This document shows, in pieces, positions 51,815-62,452 of a stretch of 64,000 nt of DNA (positions are counted from its first letter, which is position 1; every line of letters begins with the position of its first letter). Under the pieces are notes generated by a model that was not told where the DNA came from, searched no databases, and saw nothing but the letters and a program-made list of their open reading frames with translations. Position numbers and translations under genes: made by a program. The stretch comes from Bryopsis sp. KO-2023 (Eukaryota; Chlorophyta; Ulvophyceae; Bryopsidales; Bryopsidaceae): positions 1,922,001 through 1,986,000 of the forward strand of contig BSYQ01000004.1 in the NCBI GenBank assembly GCA_030272585.1. The letters are read 5' to 3'.

Positions 51815-54078
51815 TTCTTCAGGGCTTTCTGAGCTTGGGACAGTTTAGGACACTGTCTCACCCCATGCTCTGTGCTTCCACATAGAAAACACTTAAAGGA
51901 TCCTCCCCTTGAGGGTCTAGATCCCATCTGACCTCTCTGTTGCACAGCTTTAACTGAGTTTGCTGCAAGAGGTAGTTGTGGTGTTGCAGCAGCTATCACT
52001 GCTGACATCTGTGTATTCCTTTGTCCAAATCTTCCCCTCCCTCTACCTCTGCCTCTAAAGCTGCTAGTAGTGCCACCTCTACTGCCTATAGTTGCAGAGA
52101 GTCTTTGAACTGTGAGGATGGCCTTATCCAGATCCCCATCACACAGGGTCATAACCTGTGCTTGCATATTTCTATCTGAGAGCCCATCCACAAAGGCTGC
52201 ATATCTTTCTTCTTGAGGTAGGTTGGGGAGTCTAAACATCAGCTTTCTGAAGAGCCTGATGTAGCCTAAGGCAGTTCCAGTCTGCCTTAGAGTTCTTAAC
52301 TGTTTTCTGGCAGTCTCTATTAGGGAGACTGGCTCAAAAACATTCCTTAGTTCTTGAGTGAACTCTTGCCAGCTAGCATACTCTGCTTTTTCCTGATTCA
52401 TGATCTGTATATCCATCAGGTTTAACCAGCTAAGTGCATCTCCCTGGAGATGTGACTGAAAACAGGATAACCAGTCTCTCTCTAAGATGTGTTGATTCTG
52501 CAACCATCTCTTCATTCCTAGTATCCATTCTGTTGCAGACATCCTTTCATCTCCTGTGAATTTCTCTGGGGGAGTGAGCTTAATCTGTTTGCTGTAAGGT
52601 CTCTCAGGACCTTGTCCTGAACCTCCTGATGTGCCACTAGGATCTCTATCAGGTGGTCCTCCTCCTGGGGGTCCTCCATCACCACCTCCACCACCACCTC
52701 CACCATTTCCTGGCTCTGGAAATCCAGATCCAGATGCTCTAGGCATGTTTGGCCTGTCTTGTCCATTTGGGCCATTTGATCCATTTGGATCCCCTGGATT
52801 TCCTCCAGGTGCACCACCACTAGGTGCTCTTTGACTTGTTAATTGCTCAAAGGGATTTGGTGGTCTGATTCCCATGCCTGATGGTGCTGGGGTAGTGCCC
52901 ACTGTAAATGTAGCTGGTGGAACTACAGTGGCTGGTGACATGGACAATGTGGGGATTGGTGATCCCATTGGAAGTGATTGTCCTGTAGTTAGGTCTATAA
53001 GACCCAAAGAAGAAGGTCCTGGGGGTAATGGAACTGCTAGAGTGGGTGGTAGTAACCCCACAGTTGCAGGTGCTCCATTAGTAACTGGTGGTAGCACCAG
53101 CTCTGCTGCTGAAGTAGGTTGAATTTCCTGTTCTTCTTGTCCCTCTGTACTCAATCCTTCTGTGACTGTTTGCATCATATACACTGGGACTTCCAGTGGT
53201 TGTGTAGGCACAACTGATGCCTGTACATACTCCTTCAGCATTCTATCCATTGTGTGCTTAAGAGATAGCTCTTCTTTCTGTCTAGCTTCTCTTTCTCTTT
53301 CCACTAGTACAAGGGCTGTTTGTTCCTCTTTTTGGACTTGTCCTTTCACTGCTTGCAATTCAGAATACAAATCTTGCATTTGTTTCTGATAAGTTTGCTG
53401 GAACATTCCTTGTTCTTGATGCATTTGCTCTTCCTTCTGCACTTGTCCCTTAATTGTCTGCAGTTCGGAAAACAAGTCTTGCATCTGCTTATTCTGTTCA
53501 GTCTGATGAGATTGCTGGAACAGCCCCTGTTCCTGTTGCATCTGATCTTTCAGATATGCAATACTCTGTGCATGAGATTTTCCTGTTTCCAGGATTTCTT
53601 CTCTCAACTGTGCATAATGTGTACTCAGTTGCTCTTGCACATCAGTCACAAATGACTGCTTCATTGACTGTAGATGGTCTGTAAGCTGTGCTAGCTTTTC
53701 TGTCGTCGACTCGACATTCTGTCGCAGAACGACCTGGAGGTCGTTGACTTCAGTTTCGACCCTTTGCTGACTTTCTTGAGTTCGATGAACGAACTCACGG
53801 AGACCTTGAATATTTTGCTCCGTCTTTTGGTCGACAGCCACTATGGCTTTTTCCATGTCTGTATGAACAGTTTGGAAGGAACTTTTCAAGTCCGTTGCTA
53901 CTGTTTCGCGCCAGACTGCAAGCTGAGCTTGCAGCTGACCTCCTCCTTCAGAACCAGACTCCGTCCGGTTTATCTGAATGTTCTGCGTGTTGTGAACAAC
54001 CTGCATAGCAGACTCGTCCATAGTGGAGTCTTCAAAAGCCACCATCTGGCTTCCTGATCCACTTGGTATTAACGCCAT
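51805..54078 (-). CDS. gypsy-2 Gag, 757 aa
   Basis: Starts at ATG 54078. Residues about 35-300 form a long Gln/Glu-rich coiled coil, unusual for a Gag N-terminus. A Pro/Gly-rich hinge follows (about 340-500), then a Retrotrans_gag-type capsid (TPPEKFTGDERMSATEWILG, about 505 to 660) and a CCHC zinc knuckle, CFLCGSTEHGVRQC (about 727-740). It ends at a TAA directly after the slippery heptamer. The frame is intact. Confidence 0.9.
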   Translation of the reverse strand: MALIPSGSGSQMVAFEDSTMDESAMQVVHNTQNIQINRTESGSEGGGQLQAQLAVWRETVATDLKSSFQTVHTDMEKAIVAVDQKTEQNIQGLREFVHRTQESQQRVETEVNDLQVVLRQNVESTTEKLAQLTDHLQSMKQSFVTDVQEQLSTHYAQLREEILETGKSHAQSIAYLKDQMQQEQGLFQQSHQTEQNKQMQDLFSELQTIKGQVQKEEQMHQEQGMFQQTYQKQMQDLYSELQAVKGQVQKEEQTALVLVEREREARQKEELSLKHTMDRMLKEYVQASVVPTQPLEVPVYMMQTVTEGLSTEGQEEQEIQPTSAAELVLPPVTNGAPATVGLLPPTLAVPLPPGPSSLGLIDLTTGQSLPMGSPIPTLSMSPATVVPPATFTVGTTPAPSGMGIRPPNPFEQLTSQRAPSGGAPGGNPGDPNGSNGPNGQDRPNMPRASGSGFPEPGNGGGGGGGGDGGPPGGGPPDRDPSGTSGGSGQGPERPYSKQIKLTPPEKFTGDERMSATEWILGMKRWLQNQHILERDWLSCFQSHLQGDALSWLNLMDIQIMNQEKAEYASWQEFTQELRNVFEPVSLIETARKQLRTLRQTGTALGYIRLFRKLMFRLPNLPQEERYAAFVDGLSDRNMQAQVMTLCDGDLDKAILTVQRLSATIGSRGGTTSSFRGRGRGRGRFGQRNTQMSAVIAAATPQLPLAANSVKAVQQRGQMGSRPSRGGSFKCFLCGSTEHGVRQCPKLSQAQKALKKGN

Positions 54079-54462
54079 ACTGTGTGCCTCTGACTTTCAG
54101 TTGACTTTCCGACAGTTACTGTCAACAGTAGACTGTTGACTTTTCCCTCACTGCCTTTACGTCCAAACGTTTAACGACAAACTCCCAGCGACTAAGCTAC
54201 CAGTTTTGTGGCCTCCCCGCCACACAACGACAGTTACAGGATAACCTTTTTCCTGTCGTCTGTTTCTGGGTACCACACAAACTGCTGTCGGACACCCTCT
54301 TTTTCGTGCGAACCTTTTCGCGGGTGTGTTTGTTTTTCCGACAGAACTAGTAAAAGTCCCCTCACTGTATAACTAGCGACCAGGCGTATAACCGTCCGCC
54401 GATATACCTTGCACGTCAGTGGCTTAGTGCACTAACGCTTCCTGAGTTGACTTTCTCCGCCA

Positions 54463-54488
54463 GAGTTCGAGTCCGAGCTCCGAAACCA
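54463..54488 (-). other. gypsy-2 primer-binding site with extended tRNA complementarity
   Basis: The minus strand reads TGGTTTCGGAGC and then TCGGACTCGAACTC, complementary to a tRNA 3' end including the T loop (TTCGAGTCC). Similarity to a tRNA body (cagtggcttagtgcac, about 54417-54432) continues weakly further into the leader, but the arms do not fold properly. Confidence 0.65.
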
Positions 54489-54492
54489 AAAA

Positions 54493-55013
54493 TGTTACGC
54501 GAGGCGCTCCGTACGCCGACGCACTTCCGTGTAAAGAGTGAGGGAGGGTGGCGGCTGAGTTCCACAGGGTCACACAAAATCGAATCGAGTCGCACACGGG
54601 GTCCACAGTTGCACTCACAGAATTACTGACAAGCAAGGTTACATCAAGCGTCCCATCCTTTTAACTCCCGTTCGACTTTCCCGAGGGTGACTAACCACCC
54701 GTAACACTCCCACTACCCTGACTCACAGCCGCCAGTTCTACTACTGACTCACTCACACACTCACACACAGGCCCAGACCAAAGCACGTTCCCACTCAGAC
54801 TCAAACCCGAGACCTTCGCCTCGCGAGTCTCACTTTAGTTGATCGAACCACTGTCTTGACCAGGTGCTCTTGCGGTGGTTTCCTCGCTGTAGTTCGGTAG
54901 TATCTCCTCAGGGGAATGCTGTCATCTACCGGGGATGCATCTGACGCTTCACAGACGTCAGATGCATGACGCCTTTGACGTCTGACGTCCCTGGACGTCA
55001 GCAGCTGGTATCA
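54493..55013 (-). repeat. gypsy-2 5' LTR
   Basis: 521-bp partner of 46230-46750. One substitution is visible (cttgcggtgg versus cttgcgatgg). Confidence 0.95.
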
Positions 55014-55018
55014 CAGAC

Positions 55019-55642
55019 AGTTTGGTCACCCGCTGGGTACTGAGTCGGCAGAATTCCCGTTCCAGCGCGTTACATCGCACGTACAGTCACGTGTATCGCC
55101 TGCTGGATTCATTGGGGATCGACATGGAGCTCAAGTGGATACCGTCCAAGGACAACCATATGCCCGACATACTGTCCCGACTCACGTCAGCCGAGGAGTA
55201 CAGACTACACCCGTCATTATTCACGACTATCCAACGTCAGTACCACTGCACGTGCGACCGGTACGCATCCTTGGGGACTCGTCAACTCGGACGGTACCAC
55301 TCATTACAGGAGGAGTCGGGCACAGAGGGGGGAGACTGCTTACGTCATCCCATTGCGAGCTGGCGGACGGAACGCAACTGGGTGTTCCCCCCGCTTTCGG
55401 AGTTACCGACGACTATCGAGTTTCTACTCCGACATCGCCTGCCAGCCTTGTGCCTAGTTCCCCATTGGGGACACCGCGCGTGGTTCCAACGGATAGCAGC
55501 GTCGGCCAAGAGGATAGTGACTTTTCCTCCGAGCGCGAGCACGATCATTCCAGGACGTTTCGGAGGGACCGTACCGCCGAACGCCTCAAGTTGGCGCTGG
55601 AGTGTTTATCAGACGGAGAGTGGATCACCCGTTTGGTGCTGA
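55019..55642 (+). pseudogene. DIRS-2 RNase H C-terminal part
   Basis: Continuation of the 44835 frame after gypsy-2: SLVTRWVLSRQNSR to WIPSKDNHMPDILSRL, the usual RNase H ending, followed by a long tail that overlaps the recombinase ORF in another frame. Confidence 0.8.
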
Positions 55643-56682
55643 ACGACTATTCGGAGTTTTGGTCACAACAGTTGGCTACGCTGGGCGAGGAGAGAGGTTT
55701 GGCTTTGTTGCAGCAACGGTTGAATGCGTTAGCGCCAAGCACACAGAAAGGGTTGCGACCCCAGTTTTCTCGGTTTTTATTGTTTTGTCTTGGCGAACTA
55801 TTCGAAGCTTTTCCTCCCGATGAGTCTACCTTGCTGGCTTACGTCCATGCCATGAAGGCCTCCGGCTCAGTGGTTGTGACGACCGCCACCACTTACCTTT
55901 CTGGAATTGCAAGTGTGATGAAACTTCTCGGTTGGGAGCTTTTGACTTTTACCAGCATGATCAACGGCGTGCTAAGTGGTTGGGGCAAGGAGAGGCCACG
56001 AGACGACGCCATTCAGGCGTTTTCGCCTCGCGTTTTGGAACGCATTTTGGCGACTGTGACGCCCGAGCTGGCATTGGCGCCTTTTCGTGACGTCTTACTC
56101 GTGACCACCCTCTACTTGTTTTTCTCTCGATCCTGCAGCGGCGCCGGGGTTTTGGAAGGAGACCTGGAGGTTCTGCTGGCCGACAACGCACTCTTTTTTC
56201 GAGAGCGCTATACCAAGGGCGTCGGCTCCCAAAGTTCGCAGCGGTTGCGCCTGCGCACCCTCAGGGATCTCCCCTCCTTTCTCCTGGACCTATACCTGCT
56301 CTATTTTTCCCGGCGTCGCGAAGCCTGGATCGCTGCTGGCACGGAGTCTTCCTACATTTGGCAGTTACCTGATGACCCTCCCCCCACCACCGGTGCCTCC
56401 ATTCGCACCCGGTTTCAAGCCTTCTGTGAGTTCTACCAACCTATGCTGCCCCCAGGCGACTGGACTTCGCACTCTCTGCGTCGTGGTGGCGCTACAGCGG
56501 CTCTCCATTCCGGCGTTCCCGTTTGGAAGCTGCGCATTTGGGGTGGATGGTCTGCCCGCTCTAACGCAATCTGGCGTTATTTGGACTTGGCAGCTTCGGC
56601 AGCACCCTTTGGCGCTACCCTGTTCGCGGGCTTGTCTGCGCCTCCTGCGTCTTTTCTCGACGATACTTCTGTCTTCGAGTGA
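55135..56682 (+). CDS. DIRS-2 tyrosine recombinase
   Basis: 515 residues from the first ATG, the C-terminal 350 being the conserved part: SRSCSGAGVLEGDLE around the first catalytic Arg region, TSHSLRRGGATAALH (HxxR box) and WGGWSARSNAIWRYLDL with the likely nucleophilic Tyr. It overlaps the RT-RNase H frame by about 500 bp. The frame is intact. Confidence 0.85.
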   Translation: MDTVQGQPYARHTVPTHVSRGVQTTPVIIHDYPTSVPLHVRPVRILGDSSTRTVPLITGGVGHRGGRLLTSSHCELADGTQLGVPPAFGVTDDYRVSTPTSPASLVPSSPLGTPRVVPTDSSVGQEDSDFSSEREHDHSRTFRRDRTAERLKLALECLSDGEWITRLVLNDYSEFWSQQLATLGEERGLALLQQRLNALAPSTQKGLRPQFSRFLLFCLGELFEAFPPDESTLLAYVHAMKASGSVVVTTATTYLSGIASVMKLLGWELLTFTSMINGVLSGWGKERPRDDAIQAFSPRVLERILATVTPELALAPFRDVLLVTTLYLFFSRSCSGAGVLEGDLEVLLADNALFFRERYTKGVGSQSSQRLRLRTLRDLPSFLLDLYLLYFSRRREAWIAAGTESSYIWQLPDDPPPTTGASIRTRFQAFCEFYQPMLPPGDWTSHSLRRGGATAALHSGVPVWKLRIWGGWSARSNAIWRYLDLAASAAPFGATLFAGLSAPPASFLDDTSVFE

Positions 56683-56700
56683 CGCAGTGGCGGTTCGGTG

Positions 56701-56816
56701 GGCATATTTGATTTTCGAACATATGGGACAGTTTTTTAAAGGTTGAATGAATGATTTCTTGGAGTGTCTGTGTGGTTGTGTTGGGGTGGGTACTTCGAGC
56801 CAGTTTTTTCCATAAA
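56701..56816 (+). repeat. DIRS-2 split direct repeat B1
   Basis: 116 bp, from ggcatatttgattttcg to tttttccataaa. It matches 57132-57247. Confidence 0.9.
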
Positions 56817-57004
56817 TGTTATTAACTTCCAGTTCATGAGTTTATGGGCTGGGTCGGTACTGGGCGGGTTTTGCTGGCACAGTCAGCCGCGGCTGACGCA
56901 TTTGTGGCAGCGCTTGCGTTTTGTGTTTGGGGCAGCGTGCGCCTTGTTTTCGTTTGTGGCTTTAAAAGGCGTTGTCCTTATGTTCTCGCCACCTTTTTGC
57001 TTTT
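56817..57004 (+). repeat. DIRS-2 split direct repeat A2
   Basis: 188-bp copy of A1, joined directly to B1. Confidence 0.9.
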
Positions 57005-57131
57005 CCCGCCCACCCGGCCCGTTTTTCTTTGGTATTTTGTGCAGTTTTTTGTTTAAGTCCTGCACGGGGAAAAGAGAGTTACAGGGAAATGAATGAGGAT
57101 TTTGTATAGGGGGTAATCTCTTTCGGACAAA

Positions 57132-57247
57132 GGCATATTTGATTTTCGAACATATGGGACAGTTTTTTAAAGGTTGAATGAATGATTTCTTGGAGTGTCT
57201 GTGTGGTTGTGTTGGGGTGGGTACTTCGAGCCAGTTTTTTCCATAAA
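57132..57247 (+). repeat. DIRS-2 split direct repeat B2
   Basis: Copy of B1 forming the 3' end of DIRS-2. Confidence 0.9.
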
Positions 57248-57900
57248 GTTGGGAAAACGCGTTATCTGATCTGAGATTTGAATTTCCTTGCTAACGCGAG
57301 GAGAACTGAGCTCCGTTTGGCCACACTGGGTTGCCTTGAGTTGATTCATCCTGTAAGTTTGCTGTGATCCTCCAGAGACCCACATGCTTTTCTCGTCACA
57401 GTTTTGTTTTGCTGGTTGTGTAATATTGGTCGGCTGAACAGTAGCCCAAAACATCCCCCTTAAGAAACCGTCAGAGCAGCAAAAATGAAATTGTAGAGAA
57501 AAGGGAATATTATAAATTAATTTTGGAAACAATGGGAGTAGATTTGCTAACCAATCAACAGCCAAAGCAACTGACCACCCCTTCAGCAGAGAAGAAAAGA
57601 AACTCTGTTGCCAGTAAGAATCTTGCATCACCAGCTGGTAGTGGGTGTGCGTGGTCAATCACATCTGAAACACTGCATAGAAAAAAGAAACCTGGTCCGT
57701 TCTCATGCCTTGCTGGACTGGAATGAGGGATAGGCTAGCACCTGGAAAAAGTAGGCAGATGATACTGACATTATTGGACAAAATTAACCCCCCTCGCTCT
57801 GCTGCTTTGAAACAAGCACATGATACTGACATGATACTGACATGGGCAACCCCCCACAGGTGCTTTCCACGATTCTGATGGGTGAGATATGCATGCAAAA
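57248..57900. other. Intergenic, no supported gene
   Basis: Normal-composition sequence between DIRS-2 and the G-poor stretch. The minus-strand frame at 57167-57658 overlaps DIRS-2 B2 and shows no motif. Confidence 0.4.
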
Positions 57901-60900
57901 AACCATAACCTTCAATGCTTCCGGATCCTCCTTGGTTCACCAATGACAAAAAATTGCAGAAAATCTCACTGCTTGATGATATTCATTAAAAAATTCCACG
58001 TCCCGTCCCCTCCCTCTTCCCTCACCCCCCCCTTTTCCCCCTTATCGATTTCTTTTTCAGGAATCGCTAGCAGTCGGCTTTTTAAAAGACTCCCTCAACC
58101 GATCTATCCACCTCCACGAACATAGACTACGTATTTCTTTCTTTTGTATTTTTTTTCTCCATTTTCAGCACTGATGTCATTACAATCAATTATGAATCAA
58201 TTACAAGCTCTTCAGATTATATCAGCTCCAAAAACGACACCCTTTATATTATATCTGGGTCAATTTCAATGAGACCAATCACTCAGGGGTCATTTTTCTT
58301 TTTCTTTGTCAAAGAAGCAAACGCGAGGGCATGAATTACCCTCAAAGAAAGTTCATAAAAAAAAAACAAGGGAATTTTTCCACTCCAAATTTTCCCTGAA
58401 TTTCATACATATACAGCCTTTTCTTCTGCCCTCATGTAGAAACCCGCTATATAATTTTTTTTTTTCATAGATATATTTTTATGTATATTTGGGAAGAAAA
58501 CAAGGACAAAACTTCAACCCCACGAATCCCAAAAAACCTCCATTCGACCAAACCCCCCTATGTGAACCCCATTAAAGAAGCAACATTGAAGAAAAATAAG
58601 CAAGTCAGGAAAATAGAAAAAGGAATTGGGCAGCTTATTCGCTCTCTTTTTTTTTTTTAATCCCAAAAACTCGCCCATCTTTTTCTTTTTCCTCTCTCTC
58701 TCTCTCTATTTTTTAACATCTCATTTTTTTTTTCAGATTTTGTTCTTTTTTTTCCAGATTTTATCTTCAATGCAAGTGCCTTATGAATGTCTCTTGCAAA
58801 AAAAGAAAGAAAGAAACAATCCCGATATTTTTTTTTTCCAATTTAGTAGTGAATAACCCCAAAAATCCCCTCCCACAAAACCTATTCTTTTTTTTTCCCT
58901 TCCTTTTTTTTGCAAGTACATCACAAGATCGTACAACATCAATCCCCTCCCCCCAAAATATATATGTATATATTTTCCCCCCTTTTTTTTTTGGCCCCCC
59001 ATTTTCCTGGCCCTATTTTCAACCCAATCCCAATGCCAGACGCTTATAGCTTTGATGATTATGTTTTTTTTTAATCAGTTTCAATTTCCAGACCCCCAGA
59101 CACGATACCAGAGGAGTTGAGTGGAGAGTAGAAATATATGTATACGCGTGTGTGGATATATATATAGTTGCATATGTGTGTGAAAGAAAACCAAAAAAAG
59201 AAATAAAAAAAACTGACCGAATTGTTTGTTAACAATTCTCCAGATCGTAAAAAAAAAAACCCATGTCCAAATATACAACAGTTTTTTTTCCCCCTTTCTT
59301 TAGCTTTGTTCATATACCCCCTCAGTATACAATTCTTTAGCCACAGCGATGCAATAACCCTGCATCGACGTCCAGCAAATGCCATTTTTTTTTTCACCCC
59401 CATCCTTTTCTTTCAATATCGCCCCCTCCCCATTTCCAAAACATTTTTTTTTGTGCTTTCTTTTCATATAACACTAATCAACTGGATTTGTTTTGTTTTT
59501 TTTTCCACCGAAAACAATCCATACACCCAACATTCCTAACTCCCACGAAAAAAAAAAGAAAAACGCGGCTGCCAGGGGTAAAAATTATGAAAAAAAAAAA
59601 GAGAAAAAAAGGAGCAACTCTGTGTGAAGTGCAGTCTTTTCTTTTTCTTTTTTTCCTTGTTATGTCATATAGCCCACCCCAAAAAACCCAAACTCATCTC
59701 CCTTCCTCCCGAACCCTTTCCCCGCCCCCCCTTTTCCCATCCAAAATAAAAAAAAGAAAACCATGATGTTCGAGACGTCCGTAAAAAAGAAAAAAAAAAG
59801 CTTAACAAAACAAAAAACCACAGCCAAGTCTATGGAGAAATAGACATCTGTAAAAATTTGCCCAAATTCTCTCTAACCAGAAACAACCCATCCTAAATAA
59901 ACCAAAAAAGAAAAAAAAAGAAACAAACGTTTAAAAAAAAAGGGATAGTACTATCAAAACATCTAAGGACAATGCTGGAGAACAAAAAAAAAGGCCAGAA
60001 AAAGGACTAAACGCACGAAGTAATAAAAAACCTCGTGTCACTACCGAAAAGAACTGCCATGGAATAGATGATTTCCCCCCCAACCCCCCAAAAAATCACT
60101 GGACTGCCACAAAGGGGTCATATATGTATATGACAAGAAAACAACACGAACCCTAAAATAGATGCATGCAAACCGGCCCATCACTTCGATCCCCTCTCGC
60201 CCCCCAAAAACAATCTCCCTCAGAAAAACAAATTAAAAAACAAAAACAAAAGGGTAATCGCACGGCAAAGGGGGGTTTCAACGAATCACATAAAACCCAG
60301 ACTTTACGATGCTCTTGCCCAAACTCTCTCTCTTTTCTCTCTCTCATACACTCCCTCCTTTTTCTTTTTTACCTTTCTATATGATTTTCCCTTTCAACCC
60401 ATTCCCCAAAATAGTGCTCTTTCTTTTGTATTCGAACCGAAATTTTCCCCACCCAACCCACCCCCCAATTTTTTGTATCGAATCCTCAAACACTGAATTT
60501 CCCAAGCTTCGCATTCCTTTTGTTGTTTTTCTGTTTTTTTTTCCTTACCTTTTTCCTTTTCTTTTTTTTCCTTTCCAAACAATGAAGAAGTCACCAAACC
60601 CCACCGCATACTCATACAAACCACCTCCGATGACAATCCCAAGATATATATATATATATCATACATATATAGTATATCCCCTTTGCTACTACCCCAAACC
60701 AGATCCCCCACCCCCCGTCCAAGGTTTTTTTTTTTTTTTTGAAAATCCCCCCCTTTCCCCCCACCCCAATTTTTCATCTTATGCCCCCTTCTCTCACAAA
60801 TTTTAAAGAAAAGAAAAAAAAATGTGTGTGCATCGAATTAAATTGGTGCAACTTGATGCTGCCCAGAGCTCTCGATATCAATTCATTCCGATCAGAGAGC

Positions 60901-62250
60901 CATTCTCGAAAAAAAGCGAAAAAAAAATGAAAACGATTTCCCCCTTTCCGAGTTCGGCAATAAGAAAAAAAAAAGAAGAAACAAAATACAAAAACCGAAT
61001 AAAAAACCAACAAAAAAAAATTAGAAAGAAAAAGGGAAAAAAAAAGAAACAAAAAAAAGAGCATGTGCTGTAAGGAAGGGAACGATCACGTGCGTTTGAA
61101 GATTCTGTGTCACATCGGGCTTCCCCCATATTTTCTTCTTGTCTTTTTTCTTTCTTTCCACCTCTCCTTTCCTCTACTGGCTAATTTTTTTTCCCCACCC
61201 ACCAAAAATCCCCCCCTCACCTTCCCAAAATCAAAAGAAGAAAAAAAAAAACCCAAAGAAAACAAAGGTGATCTGTAGATGTGCCCCCTACACTGCATCG
61301 CACATTCTCGATGTGCATTTGATTTTTTTTTTTCAACCTTTTCAAATATGCAGCCACGTTTTTCCAAGTAACATTCATCCAAATACATCACTGTCCTCTT
61401 TTTTTCGTCCTCTATAACTCTCCCCCCCCCACCCATCTTTTTTTTTCTCAACCCCCTACCCACTTTTCCAGAACATCACTCCATTTTAGTTGTTGTTGTA
61501 AATTTGTGAACCCTCCATGCTCTTGTAGCATGGTTGAAAACCCCCTCACCCTTTTCACATGATCAAGGTTTTTTTAAAACCCATCCCCTTCCCCCCCCCC
61601 ATTTTTGTGTTTTTTTGTTAAAACCCCGGTATCCCCCCTTCCCCCTTTCCCAACTACCCAACCCAATTCAATCCCTGCTTCCCGAATTTCCCCTAAAAAA
61701 CATTTTTTAAATTTTGGCTACAGACATATGTTGAGAGTTGCACGTGTCCTTATCCCACCTTTTTTTTTTTTTTCCTTTTTCCAGGTAGGACAAAATAACA
61801 CGAAACTCCTGTGTTTTTTTTTGTGTTTTTTTTTTTCCTCTGCCGCCCTCGCACTCTCTCTTTTCTCTTGCCTTTTTTTTCACTCATCTCTCGTTAGGCC
61901 ATTTTTTGTTTGCAAAAAACCTCTATCAAACCCCCTAAATTGTGGTGCTTTTTTTTTGTTGCTAAGATCCTCCTGCCAAAGCATTCCCTCAATCTTCGAA
62001 TTTGACGTGATCTTGGAGATCACATTTCATCTGGAGCACAGCCTCATCAATTTTACACTGCACCACACCCTCCAAGTCAAAAAAAAAAGAAAAAGAAAAA
62101 CACCACAAAAACATGGGAAAACAGAAAGAGTCAGCAATTTTGATACTTGTTCCTCTATGATTCTTCAGTGAAAATAGGCAGGAAATTTTTCTTTTTGGTA
62201 TTTTAGGAAAGACCCAAATTGACTGGCAAGAAGGAAAGAAAGAAAAACAG
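57901..62250. other. G-depleted, homopolymer-rich non-coding stretch
   Basis: Over more than 4 kb the plus strand is A, T and C with very few G. For example 58861-58920, 60301-60360 and 61621-61680 have at most three G each against 17 or more C. Poly-T, poly-A and poly-C runs of 7-20 are frequent. No coding signal is visible on either strand; open frames are homopolymer translations. It could be a long intron, UTR or non-coding transcript of a neighbouring gene. Confidence 0.7.
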
Positions 62251-62452
62251 TCAGGTTTCCAGCAGATCAAAGGTTGTCTTTATCTCGACACGAATTGGTT
62301 GAGAGTGAAAATTCTGACTCACACCTAGAAACAGCAAATTCCGCATGCTGAAAAGCCCCAGGATAGATAGTCTTTACTTTTTGCATAAACAGTTCCTTGC
62401 TAGTAATGATGCACTTATGGTTTCTCAACGAACATGTCTGCATTGAGCCTAC

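Larger units (their letters stand above)
46230..55013 (-). mobile_element. gypsy-2: chromovirus LTR retrotransposon
   Basis: 8784 bp on the minus strand with 521-bp LTRs (46230-46750 and 54493-55013) that differ at about one position, a 5-bp target duplication CAGAC (46225-46229 and 55014-55018), PBS at 54488-54477 and a purine-rich tract next to the 3' LTR. Gag and Pol are linked by a -1 frameshift site. A TRIM splits pol. Near-identical LTRs mean a young insertion. Confidence 0.95.
43901..57247 (+). mobile_element. DIRS-2: PAT-like DIRS retrotransposon, interrupted by gypsy-2
   Basis: Layout A1 (43901-44088), ORFs, B1 (56701-56816), A2 (56817-57004), spacer, B2 (57132-57247). A repeats are 188 bp and B repeats 116 bp. 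It encodes a Gag-like ORF1, RT-RNase H and a tyrosine recombinase. Gypsy-2 (46230-55013) sits in the RNase H region; excising it with one 5-bp duplication restores the frame. The repeats and proteins are clearly different from DIRS-1, so they are two families. Confidence 0.92.

Noticed and set aside
57167..57658. Minus-strand 163-codon frame
   Set aside because: It overlaps the DIRS-2 terminal repeat, and has no motif and no splice-supported extension.
58626..61463. Many 70-190-codon frames in the G-poor stretch
   Set aside because: They arise from poly-T/poly-A/poly-C runs and show no protein-like composition.
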